DNA of 64,000 nucleotides, from NCBI RefSeq assembly GCF_027409185.1, contig NC_084461.1, positions 189,492,501 through 189,556,500 on the forward strand, in the 5' to 3' direction. The translations under genes and the position numbers were made by a program. The stretch is from Cynocephalus volans. Its lineage: Eukaryota; Chordata; Mammalia; Dermoptera; Cynocephalidae. Each line of letters starts with the position of its first letter. Within the stretch, counting starts at the first letter, position 1. Positions 20,893-32,254 of this stretch are shown here, piece by piece. The notes under the pieces are model-generated. The model had not been told where the DNA came from. It made no database searches and worked only from the letters and a program-made list of their open reading frames with translations.

Positions 20893-21164
20893 TACAGGTT
20901 GAGCATCCTTAATCTGAAAATCTGAAATCTAAAATGCTCCAAAATCCAAAACTTTTTGAGTGCCAACATGATGCTCAAAGGAAATGATCACTGGAGCAGT
21001 CTAGATTTTTGGATTAGGGATGCTCAACTGGTATGTATTTTGCAAATATTACAAAATCCAAAAAGTATCCCTGTGCTCGCTTCGGCAGCACATATACAAA
21101 AAGTATCCCAAATCTGAAACACTTCTGGTCCCAAGCATCTCAGATAAGGGATACTCCATCTGTA
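20893..21164 (+). mobile_element. Tigger-type palindromic MITE
   Basis: Imperfect terminal inverted repeats: tacaggttgagcatccttaa at the left and the reverse complement of ataagggatactccatctgta at the right, flanked by TA. Internal text 'aaaatccaaaactttttgag' matches a known pogo/Tigger non-autonomous family as remembered. It carries a 26-nt insertion of U6 sequence. Confidence 0.75.
21073..21097 (+). ncRNA. U6 snRNA 5' fragment (pseudogene piece)
   Basis: Twenty-five bases identical to the 5' stem-loop of U6 snRNA (gtgctcgcttcggcagcac then atatac). A 12-bp direct repeat aaaaagtatccc lies at 21060-21071 and 21098-21109. Far too short to be a gene; a retroposed scrap. Confidence 0.85.
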
Positions 21165-21990
21165 TACTTTTTGAATGTACTTATTTTTCAAGAGGCAGCC
21201 CAAGGAGATGGCCTTAGCAATGGAGAACAGGGGAATCCTTGCTGTGTTCAGCTAGGCAGAGAGCTCAGGCATCTCATTCTCTGGCTTCTCAGATCTAAAC
21301 AGAGGTCTTCTCTTTGCTGTGAGCAGTTGCTTTTGCTCCCTCTTTCCAGCACCCTGAAGCAACAGACAGAAGAAGGAAGGAAAGCTGCTTGTTCCTTATC
21401 TGAGAGTCCTTGCTTTTTCTGTAATAAAGACACATCTGTGACACTTCCACTAAAACTTAGCATTTATTAAGTACAAGAAAGGTGGAGTGGAGAAAATGAG
21501 AATGAAGTGTGTCTGGGTGAAGACTACCATGGAGCAGTAGGAGAGGATAAGCAAGCCACGGAGAACTGAATTCGTTTCTCCCAAGTGTAGACAACTGGGG
21601 CTCCCTGGAGGTGGGAGGATGTTGTGTAAGAAGACAGCTGAGCATTGACTGTGGACAGCAGGACTGAATCAAGTCCTTACCTTTTCCTTGCATTTCCCTT
21701 TCCACACAAAGTAGATCTAAATCCATTGCCTGCTCCCAAAGAAGGATATTTGATCTAAGAATGACCCAGACTCTTCCAGTGCAACAATCCGCTTGAGGAA
21801 AATCCTCACACCAGGCATGAGAGCACAGACTAGCTTCCCAGGACATACAGGGTTAGGTTTAGCTTTGATCTTGGATTTCCATCTTTTAAATCATACTTTC
21901 CGTACGAAAAGCACAGACTGAAGGGATTGGATGGAGGGAATGGGTAGCTTATAAGCATAATGGAGCACGAATCACATTATCAAGTGCAAA
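21165..21990. other. Intergenic, nothing firm recognised
   Basis: No coding exon of either neighbour. TTTATT at 21461-21467 could serve as a far-distal minus-strand poly(A) signal, but there is no other support. Confidence 0.4.
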
Positions 21991-21994
21991 GACA

Positions 21995-24229
21995 ATGTAA
22001 TAATTAGAAACACTTTAATTCCTAGCTACTTGGTGGCACTTAAGTATCAGAGCCATCCAAGCATGTCAGTCTTTGAACTTGCTCAGCAAGAATAGATGAT
22101 CACACAACTCTTAATGTAAATCAAAATTATTAGATGAAAGTTATTTATTGGTGTGACTTTTTCCTGTAGTGAGCTTCCTTTACACAGCATGGTGTAAATA
22201 GCATCAGATTGAATGAAAAGTTTGTTATATGCAATCATAAATAATTATAATAAATATACATCAAGTAACTTTACAGCACACATTTTTTAGGGCCAAGGTT
22301 TACATCTGTCTGGACCTCAATATGCCCTCTGAGAGAAGTAGCCAGTTAGCAGCAGATATCTTACTCACAGCTGTTGTCTTATCAACTGATGGGCCAACAG
22401 AAGCTTCCTACACCCTTCTAGGGGAGGTAGCTGACAATTCCAAGTTCATTCAAGGGATTGGAGGGAACCAAGAATTTAAAGATACAGGAAGGAAAAACCA
22501 CATCTAATAAATCCAAAGTCTCTTTCATTATGCAGTAATAAAATAAGAGGATCCTTGTTTTCAGGAATACATACTGATGCGACCCACCTCCCCAGTCATG
22601 GGGGCTATGGCCCCTGAGGAGGCAGCAGGCTGACTATCTTCCTTTCAGAGCAGGGGACCTGCTTGCAGACATACCTCCAGAGGTGACTCTGGCATCAAAT
22701 GAAACTGATGCAGCAGTCACGATTAATCCTAGGGTCATCTCATCCTTAGGTCAAAGAATCTTTTCTATAATGGTCCCTAATACATTTCCTAAGAATACTA
22801 GGGAGGAGATGGATGCTAATGGCTCTAACTCTAAAACTCACACATCTTCCCAACAAGCCAGGGCCACTGCAGAGAAAGGAGCACATTCTCTTTCTCAGAC
22901 TAGCATCCACTCTCCCAGGCCTTCTAGACAGCATTCACTCAGAACTTCCAATATTCACAATATTATACAATAAATATAGCGATGCGACTTTGTCATTTTG
23001 GGCCTTGCCAGTTCTCACAGTGTCCAACAAGATGGCATGTGCTGCTCTTGAATGAAGTACCATTGGACAAAGACCTATTTGGGGCACAAATGCACTAGGG
23101 CAGTGTGTGAGCCTGGAGGCAGCTCAGCCTTGGCACACACACTTACATGGGGCAGCAAGGGGGTGCTGGGTGGGCCTGGACAGAGAGGCAGAGGGACTCC
23201 CCCACAGAGTCTCCATCTGGTCTGAGTCACTGAAGTAGACCCCAAATTGAGCAGAGCACCTCAGACAGTCAGCTCTTTTAAAAACGGGTGCATGGCCCTT
23301 TCTTTTTCTGTTCCTCACATCACTGCAGTGAGGAAGGGCCCTTTCTGGGCACAAAAGTGGGGTAGGCTTGAATCATGTGCTTTCCTGTTCAATCAGTCTT
23401 GGAAAAAGCTCCCACTTATGTGCTGTCCTTCCAACTCCAGGTGTTCTCTCAACACCTGCAGCTCGGATGAACCCAGCCTGGCTCTATGAACTAAGGTCAG
23501 GTGTGAACCCTTAGGTCTTCTGTTCCCGAGGACTCCTCAGGGGAAAACTGTCAGACCAGGGCCCCAGAAGAGAGAGATAATAGACAGGGTTGTCTAGGTG
23601 GGAGGGGACTGGGAGCCACTGTGGCTTTTCCTTAGAAAACCTAAGTCCATGACAAGTTCTAAAGCAGGAAGATTAACCCATAAAGCTCCCTGTGTGTGTC
23701 TCTCATGTTTGGGCAAGTAGCCCAACCATTTCAAGATGGAAGGAGGTCTACAGGAGCTGCCTCTAAGAGAAACTCCAGCTCGAGGCAGGAGGGCAGGGCT
23801 GGCCACAAGCATGTTTGTGGAGATGCTCTGCAGAAGGAATGGGACACTCTGTGTGGCCAAGGTCATCTCACCCCCAGCTTCCTGCTGGGTGGTTCTGTGA
23901 TGAGGAACCAATTGGGGCCTCATGGCATCTGAATCTGATGGCCGAGAGGGACAATATCTAGGAAGATCAAAGTAGACACAAACTGTCTGGGAACTAAACT
24001 ATCCTACAAACACACCACAAACAGGCAGCAAAAGAACAACCATCACAAAACATACAAATACAAAAGGTTAAGTCTTCCAGGAGGCCCTGGAACATGGACG
24101 AAAGTTCGGAAAAGCAAAATGTTGCCAACTCCTCACACAGGGCCCCGGAGGGACGTGCCTGCAGTGGCAGGCTTCCCAAGCCAGCAGAATAGGTGCCTCG
24201 GTGACAGCCTAACTCTGGGCTCCCTCCTG
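21995..24229 (-). other. HECTD4: HECTD4 3' UTR (probable extent)
   Basis: Sequence after the HECTD4 stop, reading leftward. It is free of recognisable repeats, as expected of a UTR. Candidate minus-strand signals are AATAAA at 22145-22150 (plus strand TTTATT) and ATTAAA at 22014-22019. I favour an end near 22.0 kb because AT-rich, UTR-like sequence persists until there, but a shorter UTR is possible. Confidence 0.5.
22145..22150 (-). terminator. HECTD4: Candidate poly(A) signal, HECTD4
   Basis: Minus-strand AATAAA about 2.1 kb past the stop, in AT-rich UTR-like sequence. A minus-strand ATTAAA at 22014-22019 is the competing signal. Confidence 0.4.
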
Positions 24230-24366
24230 TCAGCCACTTAGGGGGTCTTCACGGTAGTGAATGGCACAACGAAGTTTCTCCAGCATGATTTCCAGAGAGG
24301 AGTACTGGGGAAGCTTGATCATGAACATGCAGGTCTCCACTCGGATGTAGCGAGAGTCTGGAGAAC
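24230..24366 (-). CDS. HECTD4: HECTD4 last coding exon: catalytic Cys, stop
   Basis: HECTD4 is a giant (about 4000-residue) HECT-family E3 ubiquitin ligase: ubiquitin is passed from an E2 to a Cys in the HECT C-lobe and then to substrate. This exon encodes the end of the C-lobe: SPDSRYIRVETCMFMIKLPQ and, at the C-terminus, AIHYREDPLSG before TGA (24230-24232 on the plus strand as TCA). The catalytic Cys is in ETCMF, codon 24329-24331, 33 residues from the end, the usual place in HECT enzymes. Acceptor ctgtag; entered 1 nt into a Gly codon. In human the gene is linked to neurodevelopmental disorder; that is established knowledge, not seen here. Confidence 0.96.
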
Positions 24367-24908
24367 CTACAGAAGAAACATTGGGCTAACGTTAGAGACC
24401 TGGGGGCCTGTGGCTTGTGTTAGGGTCCCAGGGAGGCCTGGCTGGCCTCTCTGTTTCTAAGTTTGCCTCTTTTGGCAGCTCCAAGCCAGTCCCAGGGCCA
24501 ACCTGGGGCAGGGCAGAAGATTTTGGAGGAGAAAAGGGCAAACATATAACTGCTGATGGCACAGATACCAAACTGCAATTCCCACTGACCTGTGTGGGAA
24601 TTCAGTTGCAGACAGGTATGTTTGGCCAGCAAAGTGTTGTGTTTTGCTTTTTAAACTGAATTATTTTTCTGATTTAAAAGTTAGGAGTTTAAAAAATTCT
24701 GAATTTTCACCTTCTTTTAAAATATTGAAAGATATGTAACATTAGGTCTGTGTTGCCATGGTTCCCACCTGGCCCTTTCCCTCATTTACATTTGGGTTTT
24801 GGTCTGAGGGATCTCTGTTCATTGTTCTCCCGCTCTCATGCAGGGCCTGGTGGCTGCAGTCCCACACAGTGTGTCCCTACTTGGAAGATGACCAGGGGAG
24901 GGCAGTAC

Positions 24909-25131
24909 CTGCTGTGCCATCTGGGGGGGCAATCTTCATGGGGTACGGGGGCACATGGGCTGTGTCGGGGCCCCCGTCTTTGCAGGGACAGGTGAAGGGG
25001 ATGCGTTCCTGATTACAGGCGAACTTGATGAACTTGCACAGTTCCTCCTGGGCGAACATCTCCAGAGCTCCCCAGAAGAATTCGATGTGCTGGTCCGTCT
25101 CCATTAGCCCCACCTGGTACATGGTGTGGGC
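24909..25131 (-). CDS. HECTD4: HECTD4 exon: HECT C-lobe
   Basis: Phase 0 in, 1 nt out. Reads AHTMYQVGLMETDQHIEFFW through GALEMFAQEELCKFIKFACN to the Cys/Pro-rich loop (FTCPCKDGG) and APPDGTA. The Glu-Glu-Leu-x-x-Phe-Ile-Lys-Phe motif is the HECT family signature that precedes the active site. Acceptor cctcag, donor gtactg. Confidence 0.95.
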
Positions 25132-25441
25132 CTGAGGAAGAGAGGCCCCCAGATGTGAGCAGGCCTGGGCCTCTGCTAACCCACTGCCTCCCGAGTCCTG
25201 GCATCTGCAGACCAGGCCCATTCCCAGAGCAGGGTGTGGCAGGGCAGCTGCGGCAGTAGGGGCTGCAAGTTCAGGGAAACTATGACGATGACAATGACAG
25301 GTATGTGGTGAGGACAGAGTGCTGAGACAGAGGAAGTACTTTGACAAGGCCATTGCTGATGCCTGCCGTCCAAGCCAAGGGTGACTGGGGGAGGCCTGGT
25401 GCCCACCGCCTGCCAACACAGGCTGGCCCTGGGCCACCTAC

Positions 25442-25637
25442 CTTCAAGAACTCAAGGTTAATGTAAGGGAGGCCACAGGTGCGCAGCTCCATCTCTAGCG
25501 GGCTGAGCGTGGTGAGCAGCTGCAGGGGGATGATGGAGCCCAGGCCGGCCCGCACGGCTGTCACGCACTCCACGTTCTGCAGCTCCCGCAGCCGCAGGCT
25601 CCGGATGGCTGCTGCGTAGATGTCCTTGTTCTCCCAC
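25442..25637 (-). CDS. HECTD4: HECTD4 exon: HECT N-lobe
   Basis: First base completes an Ala codon, then WENKDIYAAAIRSLRLRELQ and, near the end, MELRTCGLPYINLEFLK, phase 0 out. This is the part of HECT between N- and C-lobes. Acceptor ctcgcag, donor gtaggt. Confidence 0.95.
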
Positions 25638-26024
25638 CTGCGAGGGCCAGGGAGTGCAGGTGAGGGAGCATGCTGAAGAGGCTGATGGGGTTGCTTGTCA
25701 GGTCGGGGGCCACACCCACTCAGCCAGAGGTCTGGACCCCCTCTCAGGAGTGGCCTCAGGCTCAGTTTGTCTCAGTCCCGGCAACTCAGTTCATTCCTCT
25801 CCTGCCTCTTGGTGTCACCTATCTCAGAGCTGCTACTTTCTTAATCAAATCCTTCAGCTGAAGACCATCTTTGCTGGTGCCTGACCTCCTGCCTCATATC
25901 TCTCCTCCTGGTGAAATCCACCTGTCACTTGACCTAGACCCTCTGCTGTTGCTTAAGTCCAGGTGCCACTGTCATGCCCTGGCCATCCAGCTTGGTCAGT
26001 CCCCTCCCCCATTCACACACTCAC

Positions 26025-26191
26025 GCCACAGGGATGAGCCGGCCGTGGGTGCACAGCTCCACCTCCTCGCCTGTCATGGTCAGATAGGTGAACTTGCAGC
26101 AGGGCTTGTTGGGCCCGTCAGGGCTCTCAGTGGCCAGGTGCTGGGAGGCGATCTCGGCACACAGGGCCTCCAGCTCAGTCTCGTCGTTGAT
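26025..26191 (-). CDS. HECTD4: HECTD4 exon: HECT N-lobe
   Basis: Begins INDETELEALCAEIASQHLA and ends CTHGRLIPVA(split). As I recall, human reads CSRGRHILVA at the end, so this loop may be diverged here. Acceptor ctccag, donor gtgagt. The intron to the left (25638-26024) holds no recognised element. Confidence 0.94.
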
Positions 26192-28260
26192 CTGGAGGGC
26201 AGAGGCAGAGCAAGGCTAACTGCCTGCCCCACTGTCAAGGCTTCTGGAAGGTGGAGCCCTGATTTCCAGTTGGGCAAATACCAAGCATAGTTAGGCAGGC
26301 TCTACCCTAGGCCATATGGATGGGCCCATGATACAGGCCTGGCCAGTCAGAGCCTGCGATCAGTTCAGGGTTAGACAAGTGACCTAGGCCAGGCTAATGA
26401 GACCCCAATTCCAGGGCTTTTCCTCTTACTATTAGGAAGCAGCAGCCCTGTTTCACTGGTGTGGATCTGACTAGCGGATGGTACACTGTGTACTGCTGGA
26501 GCACATCTTTGCCAGAACACTGGGAGGGACTGACTGCCTGAAACTGATTATTGATGACACCATTTGGGCACCAAGATTCAGCCCTGCCTGAAGCCAAACC
26601 TATATCTGTGCTTTTTGTTTTAAAATTTTTTCTTAAGTTGGCCGGAGCTGAGATTTCTGTTACTTGCCACCAGAGAAACCCGACCTAATTCTATCTCTGG
26701 AAGATGTACAGGCTACTTCTCTGTGGTGAAGGCTGCAGGTACGCCCCCACCCCGTCACCTTGTGGTTCTGGTATCCCAGCCTCCCTCTGTGGCCTTGCCC
26801 ATCCTCCTCAGCCAGAAGACTTGGCTGAACTATCTGCCTGGACAGTATCTTGCATCCCCCACCTGCCCCAGCCTCTTGCTGCCACTCAGAGCCCTGGGAA
26901 GACATCTCACAGTTGTGACTGACAGATACACATAGATCCCCAGCCCATGGGGGGCGTCCTCCTTTGACCCTTCAGACAACTGATGGGCATTCTTGTTTCT
27001 AGTGAGAAGCCAACTGACATCCAGGAGCCCACTTTGCTGCTCTCTTGTGCTGGCTGCCCTCAAGTGGTAGCTAAGGGGACAACTACAGAGAACCTGGCCA
27101 GCATGAGGCGCCTCAATGGGTCTATCATGTTTTCTGCTGGTGAAGGTGGAATCAGCTGGCACTCCTTCACCAGAGGTATCTGTGCAGAGCAGGCCTCAAA
27201 CACAAAGTCTACTTGCATGTGAGCAAGGAAGATGGCCTAAGGGGAGGGCTGGATCACAGGCACTTGCCATATTCTGCTGGGACATTCTCTGAGCTGAGGA
27301 GAGGGTGTGGTGCTAGAAAGCACAGGCCTTAGAGCTGGACAGACCGGGGTTCCTTGGTAGCTCTGCTCCCAGAGAGCTGAGAGATTGTGGCCAAGTCATG
27401 TCACCTCTCCAAGTTTTGCCTTCCTTCTGGTGTTGTTACAAGGAGTGAATAAAGCCCTTAGCACAGGGCCTTGAATAAAGGACAGCAGCCCGGAAGCTTC
27501 TGAGGATGGATGTGAACCCAGAGTCTGGCCATGATAGGGCCTCAGTGATGTCGTTGAGTGAAAGGAGGGACTGACTGGCTCTGCAAGCGCAGCTGACAGC
27601 CTGAGCACTGACCACACACTCCTCCTGGGGATACTGCTCAGATGTGTATATCCCCTGCACGCACAGGAGTGGGAGGAAGACTCCATCCCCAACACCTCCC
27701 CTGGCCAATCTTGGAGGCCCTACAAGATTGGCCTCTCGTGCTCTTTCTGAGGCCCTGAAATAGCTCTTAAAAATGAAACTGGACCTTCTTTTTTTTTTTT
27801 TTTTTTTTTGTCTTTGTGACCGGCTGCACGTCACCGCACCGGCCATCCTTATATAGGATCCGAACCCGCGGCGGGAGCACTGCTGCGCTCCCAGCGCCAC
27901 ACTCTCCCGAGTGCGCCACGGGGTCAGCCCAAAACTGGACCTTCTTGATGCAGTTCTCCTCATCACCTCTGCTCACTCAGCTGCCAGGAACCCTTCACCT
28001 GTGTCCTTGGAGGACACTGCAAGTGGGAGGTCCATCAAGGTGCTCACATCACTCCCAGTCCACTGCTATCAGCAGAGAGGGAAGCAGAGGCTTTTGTCCT
28101 CATGAGACAAGCCTTCCTGGCAGAGCTGGCTTATATTCCTTATGTTTTGTGGGGATCCCAGTCATCGTCAGTGGGGAACTCAGCAGAGGTGGCATGGGGG
28201 ACCCTGAGGCACTGCTCCAGGGCCCTGCTGCCTCCCAAAATAAATGTGCCTTTCACTTAC
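26192..28260 (-). other. HECTD4: HECTD4 intron with MER-type repeat, MIR and t-SINE
   Basis: Contains a plus-oriented old LTR/MER-like repeat at about 26330-26690 ('gacctaggccaggctaatga', 'gcctgaagccaaacctatat'), a reverse MIR at about 27320-27445 and the t-SINE 27791-27931. No other coding exon fits the frame. Confidence 0.55.
27791..27931 (-). repeat. t-SINE, GC-rich subfamily
   Basis: Minus orientation in HECTD4 (sense to the gene). Has gggagc..gctccc inverted repeat; target duplication aaactggaccttctt at 27776-27790 and 27932-27946. Confidence 0.9.
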
Positions 28261-28482
28261 ACTTTCAAATTTCTTGACATAATTGTAGGTAAGTATGTCT
28301 GCTTCCTGCAGGTCTTGGTCAGGGTCCAGGGGCTCACCCACCAGCGTCTTCCAGAAGGAGGGCAGGAGGTCCAGGGGAAGAGGGACATCTGCTCGGATGG
28401 CAATCCCCAGCAACTGCCCCAGGAAGTGCAGCAGCTGCTCCTCCCCATAGGTGATGGGGCTTGGGGTCAGGATGTATTTGCC
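28261..28482 (-). CDS. HECTD4: HECTD4 exon: HECT N-lobe core
   Basis: 74 codons, phase 0 both ends: GKYILTPSPITYGEEQLLHF, then LGQLLGIAIRADVPLPLDLL and ILTYNYVKKFES. The LGxLLGIAIR motif is a conserved HECT N-lobe helix. Acceptor ttccag, donor gtaagt. Confidence 0.95.
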
Positions 28483-28781
28483 CTGGAAGTGGAGGCAGAG
28501 ATGAGGTGACTCTGAGCATGTGCCTCGGTTCCTGCCAGGGAACATGTGCCCCAGGTCACTATGGCAGGCAGAAGAGAAGCCAGCACAAGGACATGACCCT
28601 GTCCTAGAGCTTGCTCAGCCACTGCAGCAAGAGCCTGACCACCCCATGCACCCCTTCCCCCAGACCAGGAAGGTTTTTGAAAGGGCATATGAGGACGTGC
28701 AACCATGACCCCAAAACACTGCCCCCAGGGAACCCAAGCGCTGGGGTGTGGGGGTCTCAGCTGCCCAAGCCTTCACCTCAC

Positions 28782-28885
28782 CTTGTTCTTATTGACAGCT
28801 GAGCTGGGGCACAACAGGAGCAGTGACAGCGAGGAGCTCTGCAGCTCTTTACACACCTGCCACAGGAAGTGGCGGAAAGAGCCAC
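28782..28885 (-). CDS. HECTD4: HECTD4 exon: HECT N-lobe start
   Basis: Two bases complete a Ser codon, then GSFRHFLWQVCKELQSSSLS and CPSSAVNKNK, phase 0 out. Equivalent to the 'G-x-x-R-E-x-F' start of HECT domains. Acceptor ttgcag, donor gtgagg. Confidence 0.94.
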
Positions 28886-30596
28886 CTGCAAGACACATGG
28901 AGATGTCACAGCACTCGGGACTGTCCCCAGTTGGAGGTAGCTGGGCAGGACAGTTCCCTCCCTATCTCTTCTGCTATGACCTGGAACCTCAACTCACCTG
29001 CCAATCTGCCTGCAGCTATGGCAGAGTGGAGAGAAAATTTGCTTGAGGACAGGGAGTCTTGAGGTCACATCCTGCTCTGCCACTTACTGGATGGGTGACC
29101 CCAGGGATATAACTGAACTTAGGACATCCCTGAGCTTGGCAGGCTCAGTCACCCCATCTATCAAATGGGAAAGTAATGATACCTTCCTTGCAGGCTTGTT
29201 TCCAGGATGAAATGAGGTCACCTGCAAATCCCCTACAAGGGGCACCTCTGCCAGCTGCAAGCCTGTCCTGCTGTGTGGGCTGTTGGGAGCAGGGCCACCT
29301 ATTTCCTCAGCACCACCTCCCACACTGCCTGGTGCTCCTAGTTGTACAGTGAATGCATGCACGAAGGGACAAAAGCATGAATATACACAACGGGGAAGGG
29401 GCACCCGCTTAGCTCCCCTACTGCTGCCATTCCAAATGTTCTGTGGCTTTATTGCAAAACAATTCCTCTGTCTATGGGTCTCCTCTTGCTTTCCCCGTGC
29501 ATCCCCCATGGGTGCCTTCAGGTCAGGAAGCTCTGAGGACAGTTGTGTGCACATACTACTTGGTTGGAGCCATGTGGAGGCCTGGCCTGGGGCAGGTGTC
29601 AGGGCCTGGTCCTTACCCCTGCTTCCAAGAACAAGAAGGAGGTTCCTGACTGCTGAAGCCTAGAGAGCCAAGGGCCTGGCCTTTGGAATCCTGGCTAGCA
29701 GTTTGACCCTGGGTAAGCTACTTAACTTCTGGATCCCCAGTTTCCCTATCTATAAAATGGGACAATACTGGCACTCTGTGAGTTTCGAGGCCTAGAGGAG
29801 CATGAGGGCCTGGCATATTCTGAGCTCTCAGAGAATCCGAGCTGTTCTTGCAGAAGCCCGGGAGGTCTGCCCAGAGGACACCAGTGTTCTCTGTATTGGA
29901 GGCTGCTGCTGGCCACAGTGTTCCCATGGGAGGAGGGCAAAGGGCAACAGGAGACAAGCTGGGGGCTTTCCCTCCCATTGTACCCAGTTGAGGAGGCACT
30001 GGGTTTCTCCTCCATTCACAATGGGAACGATTTCCTGAATGTCTGGGCTAAACATGACTGCAAGGCTCACAAGGGAGCACCTCCTCAGCTGCTAGTCCTC
30101 ATCTCCGCAGAGTGCAATGACACCAGGTGCCATCTTCATCAGGAGCTCCCCATGCCCTGTCTTTCATGGGCACACAAGCTTTTAGCCCACCCACCTCCTT
30201 AGCCCGGGGTTCTTCCCAAGGAAGAAGGCCCATCAGCACTGGGCATCTCTGCTGGGTCCACCAGGCAGGAAGAGTGACACGAGTGCTGAGCAGAGGTGCA
30301 GTCCCCATGCGTGGGAGGGACTGGTTGAGGTTCCAGGCCAGTGTGACCACCAGTTTCCACATGGGGGGTGGTCTGGAGATCCCGGATGTGCCAGTCACCA
30401 GGGGTGCAGACCTGGCTTCTGCACAGCAGGGTGAGGAGGATGTATGTGGCTTTTATTCTTGAAAACAGATGTGTTGGGTAGCTTAGGCTAAAAAGAACCC
30501 CAGGAAGTTTTACAGTTGAACCACAGCCTCTCCCTGGAATGCGCTGGATTGTGAGGTGCCCTGAAGGGTCTGGTGGGGGGGGGGAATGCTACTTAC
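28886..30596 (-). other. HECTD4: HECTD4 intron with two MIR remnants
   Basis: Reverse-oriented MIR-like stretches at about 29070-29230 ('ctctgccacttactggatgg', 'tcaaatgggaaagtaatgat') and 29690-29800 ('tgaccctgggtaagctactt', 'tataaaatgggacaatactg'). Otherwise unrecognised. Confidence 0.6.
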
Positions 30597-30752
30597 TGGT
30601 GCCATGGACCTCTTCCCCAGTGAAGCGGATGTTGAAGGCATATGTGGGGTCACCACCACTAGCCAGTTTCACACAGAGCTGAGATGATGGCACTGAGGCC
30701 AGCTGCCTGGCGGCCTGGCAGAAGTAGGAGTTTTCTGAAGCTCTAATTTCCC
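30597..30752 (-). CDS. HECTD4: HECTD4 exon upstream of and entering HECT
   Basis: 52-codon-length exon entered and left 1 nt into codons: EIRASENSYFCQAARQLASV .. GGDPTYAFNIRFTGEEVHGT. The DPTYAFNIRFTGE stretch is the beginning of the HECT fold, where substrate-binding elements end. Acceptor ttccag, donor gtaagt. Confidence 0.94.
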
Positions 30753-31463
30753 CTGGAAAGTGAGACAGGAGCTGATCAAAAGCTCCCAGTGGCTGTCCTC
30801 TGCCCTTCTGCCCCAGGCCTCTGCTGCTTCTCTGACCTCAGCCTGCCCCTTGTTCAGCCCCCTGTGTCTTCTCTCTGGTCTTGGAACATCTTGAAACCTT
30901 TTGTGTCTTGGCACATGTGGTTCCTTCTGCCTAGAACCTGACTCCCCTGGTCTCTAGGTGGTTGGCTCCTTCTCACTTTCTAGAGGCTTCTGTCTGCCTC
31001 CTCTGGGAGGTCCTCCCCAAACCTCCTGCTTTGTCCTTCTTAATGTTGTCTGTTTACGTGCTATGGCAGAGACTCTCAATTGCCTACCCAACATCCATTC
31101 TTCCCTTCTTCTTTGATGCCAGCCCCCCAAGTTTTAGCAGACACATGGCCATCAGAATAAAGTCTACATTCCCCACCCTCCCTTGCAGCTAGGCATGGCC
31201 AAGGAGATGTGGAGGAAGGCTCTGAGTCCATGAGAGCTAAGCTCCTCCTGCTTTTCCCCCTTCCTCTGCTGCCTAGAATGCAGGGCTGGGAGGTGACCTT
31301 GAAGTGGGAAGCCACACAGTAACATAAGCAGCCAGGTGAATGAGGAACTGTTATACCATCCCTAGGTTCCCTTCTTCTAGAGACTTCTTCTACATTTGAG
31401 AAACCCACTAGTTTGTTTAGGCACTGTACTTTTGCATTTTCTGGTCTCTGTAGTCACCCCTAC
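30753..31463 (-). other. HECTD4: HECTD4 intron with L2-like sequence
   Basis: About 30800-31050 resembles plus-oriented L2 ('tggttccttctgcctagaac', 'gaggtcctccccaaacctcc'-like); the rest is an old unnamed repeat or unique. Confidence 0.45.
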
Positions 31464-31583
31464 CTCCCACAATTTCTAGCGGGTCTAAGGTGATCTCAGG
31501 TGCTGCATGGTCAGCTGTCCTCTGCACGGTGGCGTTCAGCACTCTGTTCATCACGGTTATTTTTGTGTCATAAAAGATCAGCC
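31464..31583 (-). CDS. HECTD4: HECTD4 exon
   Basis: Reads LIFYDTKITVMNRVLNATVQ then RTADHAAPEITLDPLEIVG. Immediately precedes the HECT domain; matches HECTD4 as remembered (human has Val for the Ile in TKI). Acceptor cttcag, donor gtaggg. Confidence 0.94.
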
Positions 31584-31932
31584 CTGAAGAAAGGAACATG
31601 GGAAAGAGGTTTGGATGGGGCTGTTTCCCTTCTTTCCCAGTCACCCCGGGCCCAGCGGAAGCCATTCCATCCCCTCAGGGTCTTCTCCAGTCTCCTCTAG
31701 GATGCCCTTTAGCCCCCGGGTAAGGCACTCACATGCCATTTCTGGGAGCAGTATAAATTGGTCCTGACTTTGTGGAGGGCCATTTGTTAATATCTATCCA
31801 AATGCTAAATGCATATACCCTTTGACTATCATGCCCAGGTGACATCTCGCAGCAACAATGCAAACAAGCTAGAGTTGCAAAACAGAATGTATACAAAGAT
31901 ACCTATTTTTAATTTAAAAAAAGACAAAAATC

Positions 31933-31933
<1 letters not shown>

Positions 31934-31972
<39 letters not shown>
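31934..31972. repeat. (GT)n microsatellite
   Basis: About 19 uninterrupted GT units (plus strand), 135 bp from the donor of the HECTD4 exon at 32108. Confidence 0.95.
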
Positions 31973-32107
31973 TATAAGGCTGGAGGTGAGGGGTGTCTTC
32001 CTGGGGCAGCTGCCTGGAGGCCAAGGGATGGCCTGATGGCTCTGCCCCTGGGTTAGTGGGAAGGCCACCTCTCTCTTCCTGAGGCCCAGGGTGGGCCCAG
32101 CACTGAC

Positions 32108-32254
32108 CTTTGGCCTCCTTCAGCAGGGCCGCGATGCTGTGGATATACATGGGTGTCTGGCGCAGCTCCACCAGGGGCAGGAAGAAGGTCTCCAGAGTGG
32201 TGTTGAGGGACTGGAGCAGGGCAAAGCGCAGGCGCAGGCTCTCAATGGGCACAT
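32108..32254 (-). CDS. HECTD4: HECTD4 exon
   Basis: Completes a split Asn codon and reads VPIESLRLRFALLQSLNTTL then ETFFLPLVELRQTPMYIHSI and AALLKEAK. Helical, Leu-rich region preceding HECT. Acceptor ccacag, donor gtcagt. Confidence 0.95.

Noticed and set aside
21073-21097. Functional U6 snRNA gene
   Set aside because: Only the first 25 bases are present and no promoter elements or T-run terminator are seen.
27436-27966. Open frame of 176 codons, minus strand
   Set aside because: It spans a MIR and a t-SINE, contains a poly-Lys run from the SINE tail and has no conservation that I know.
31934-31972. GT repeat as a regulatory element
   Set aside because: Common microsatellite; nothing in the sequence supports a role.
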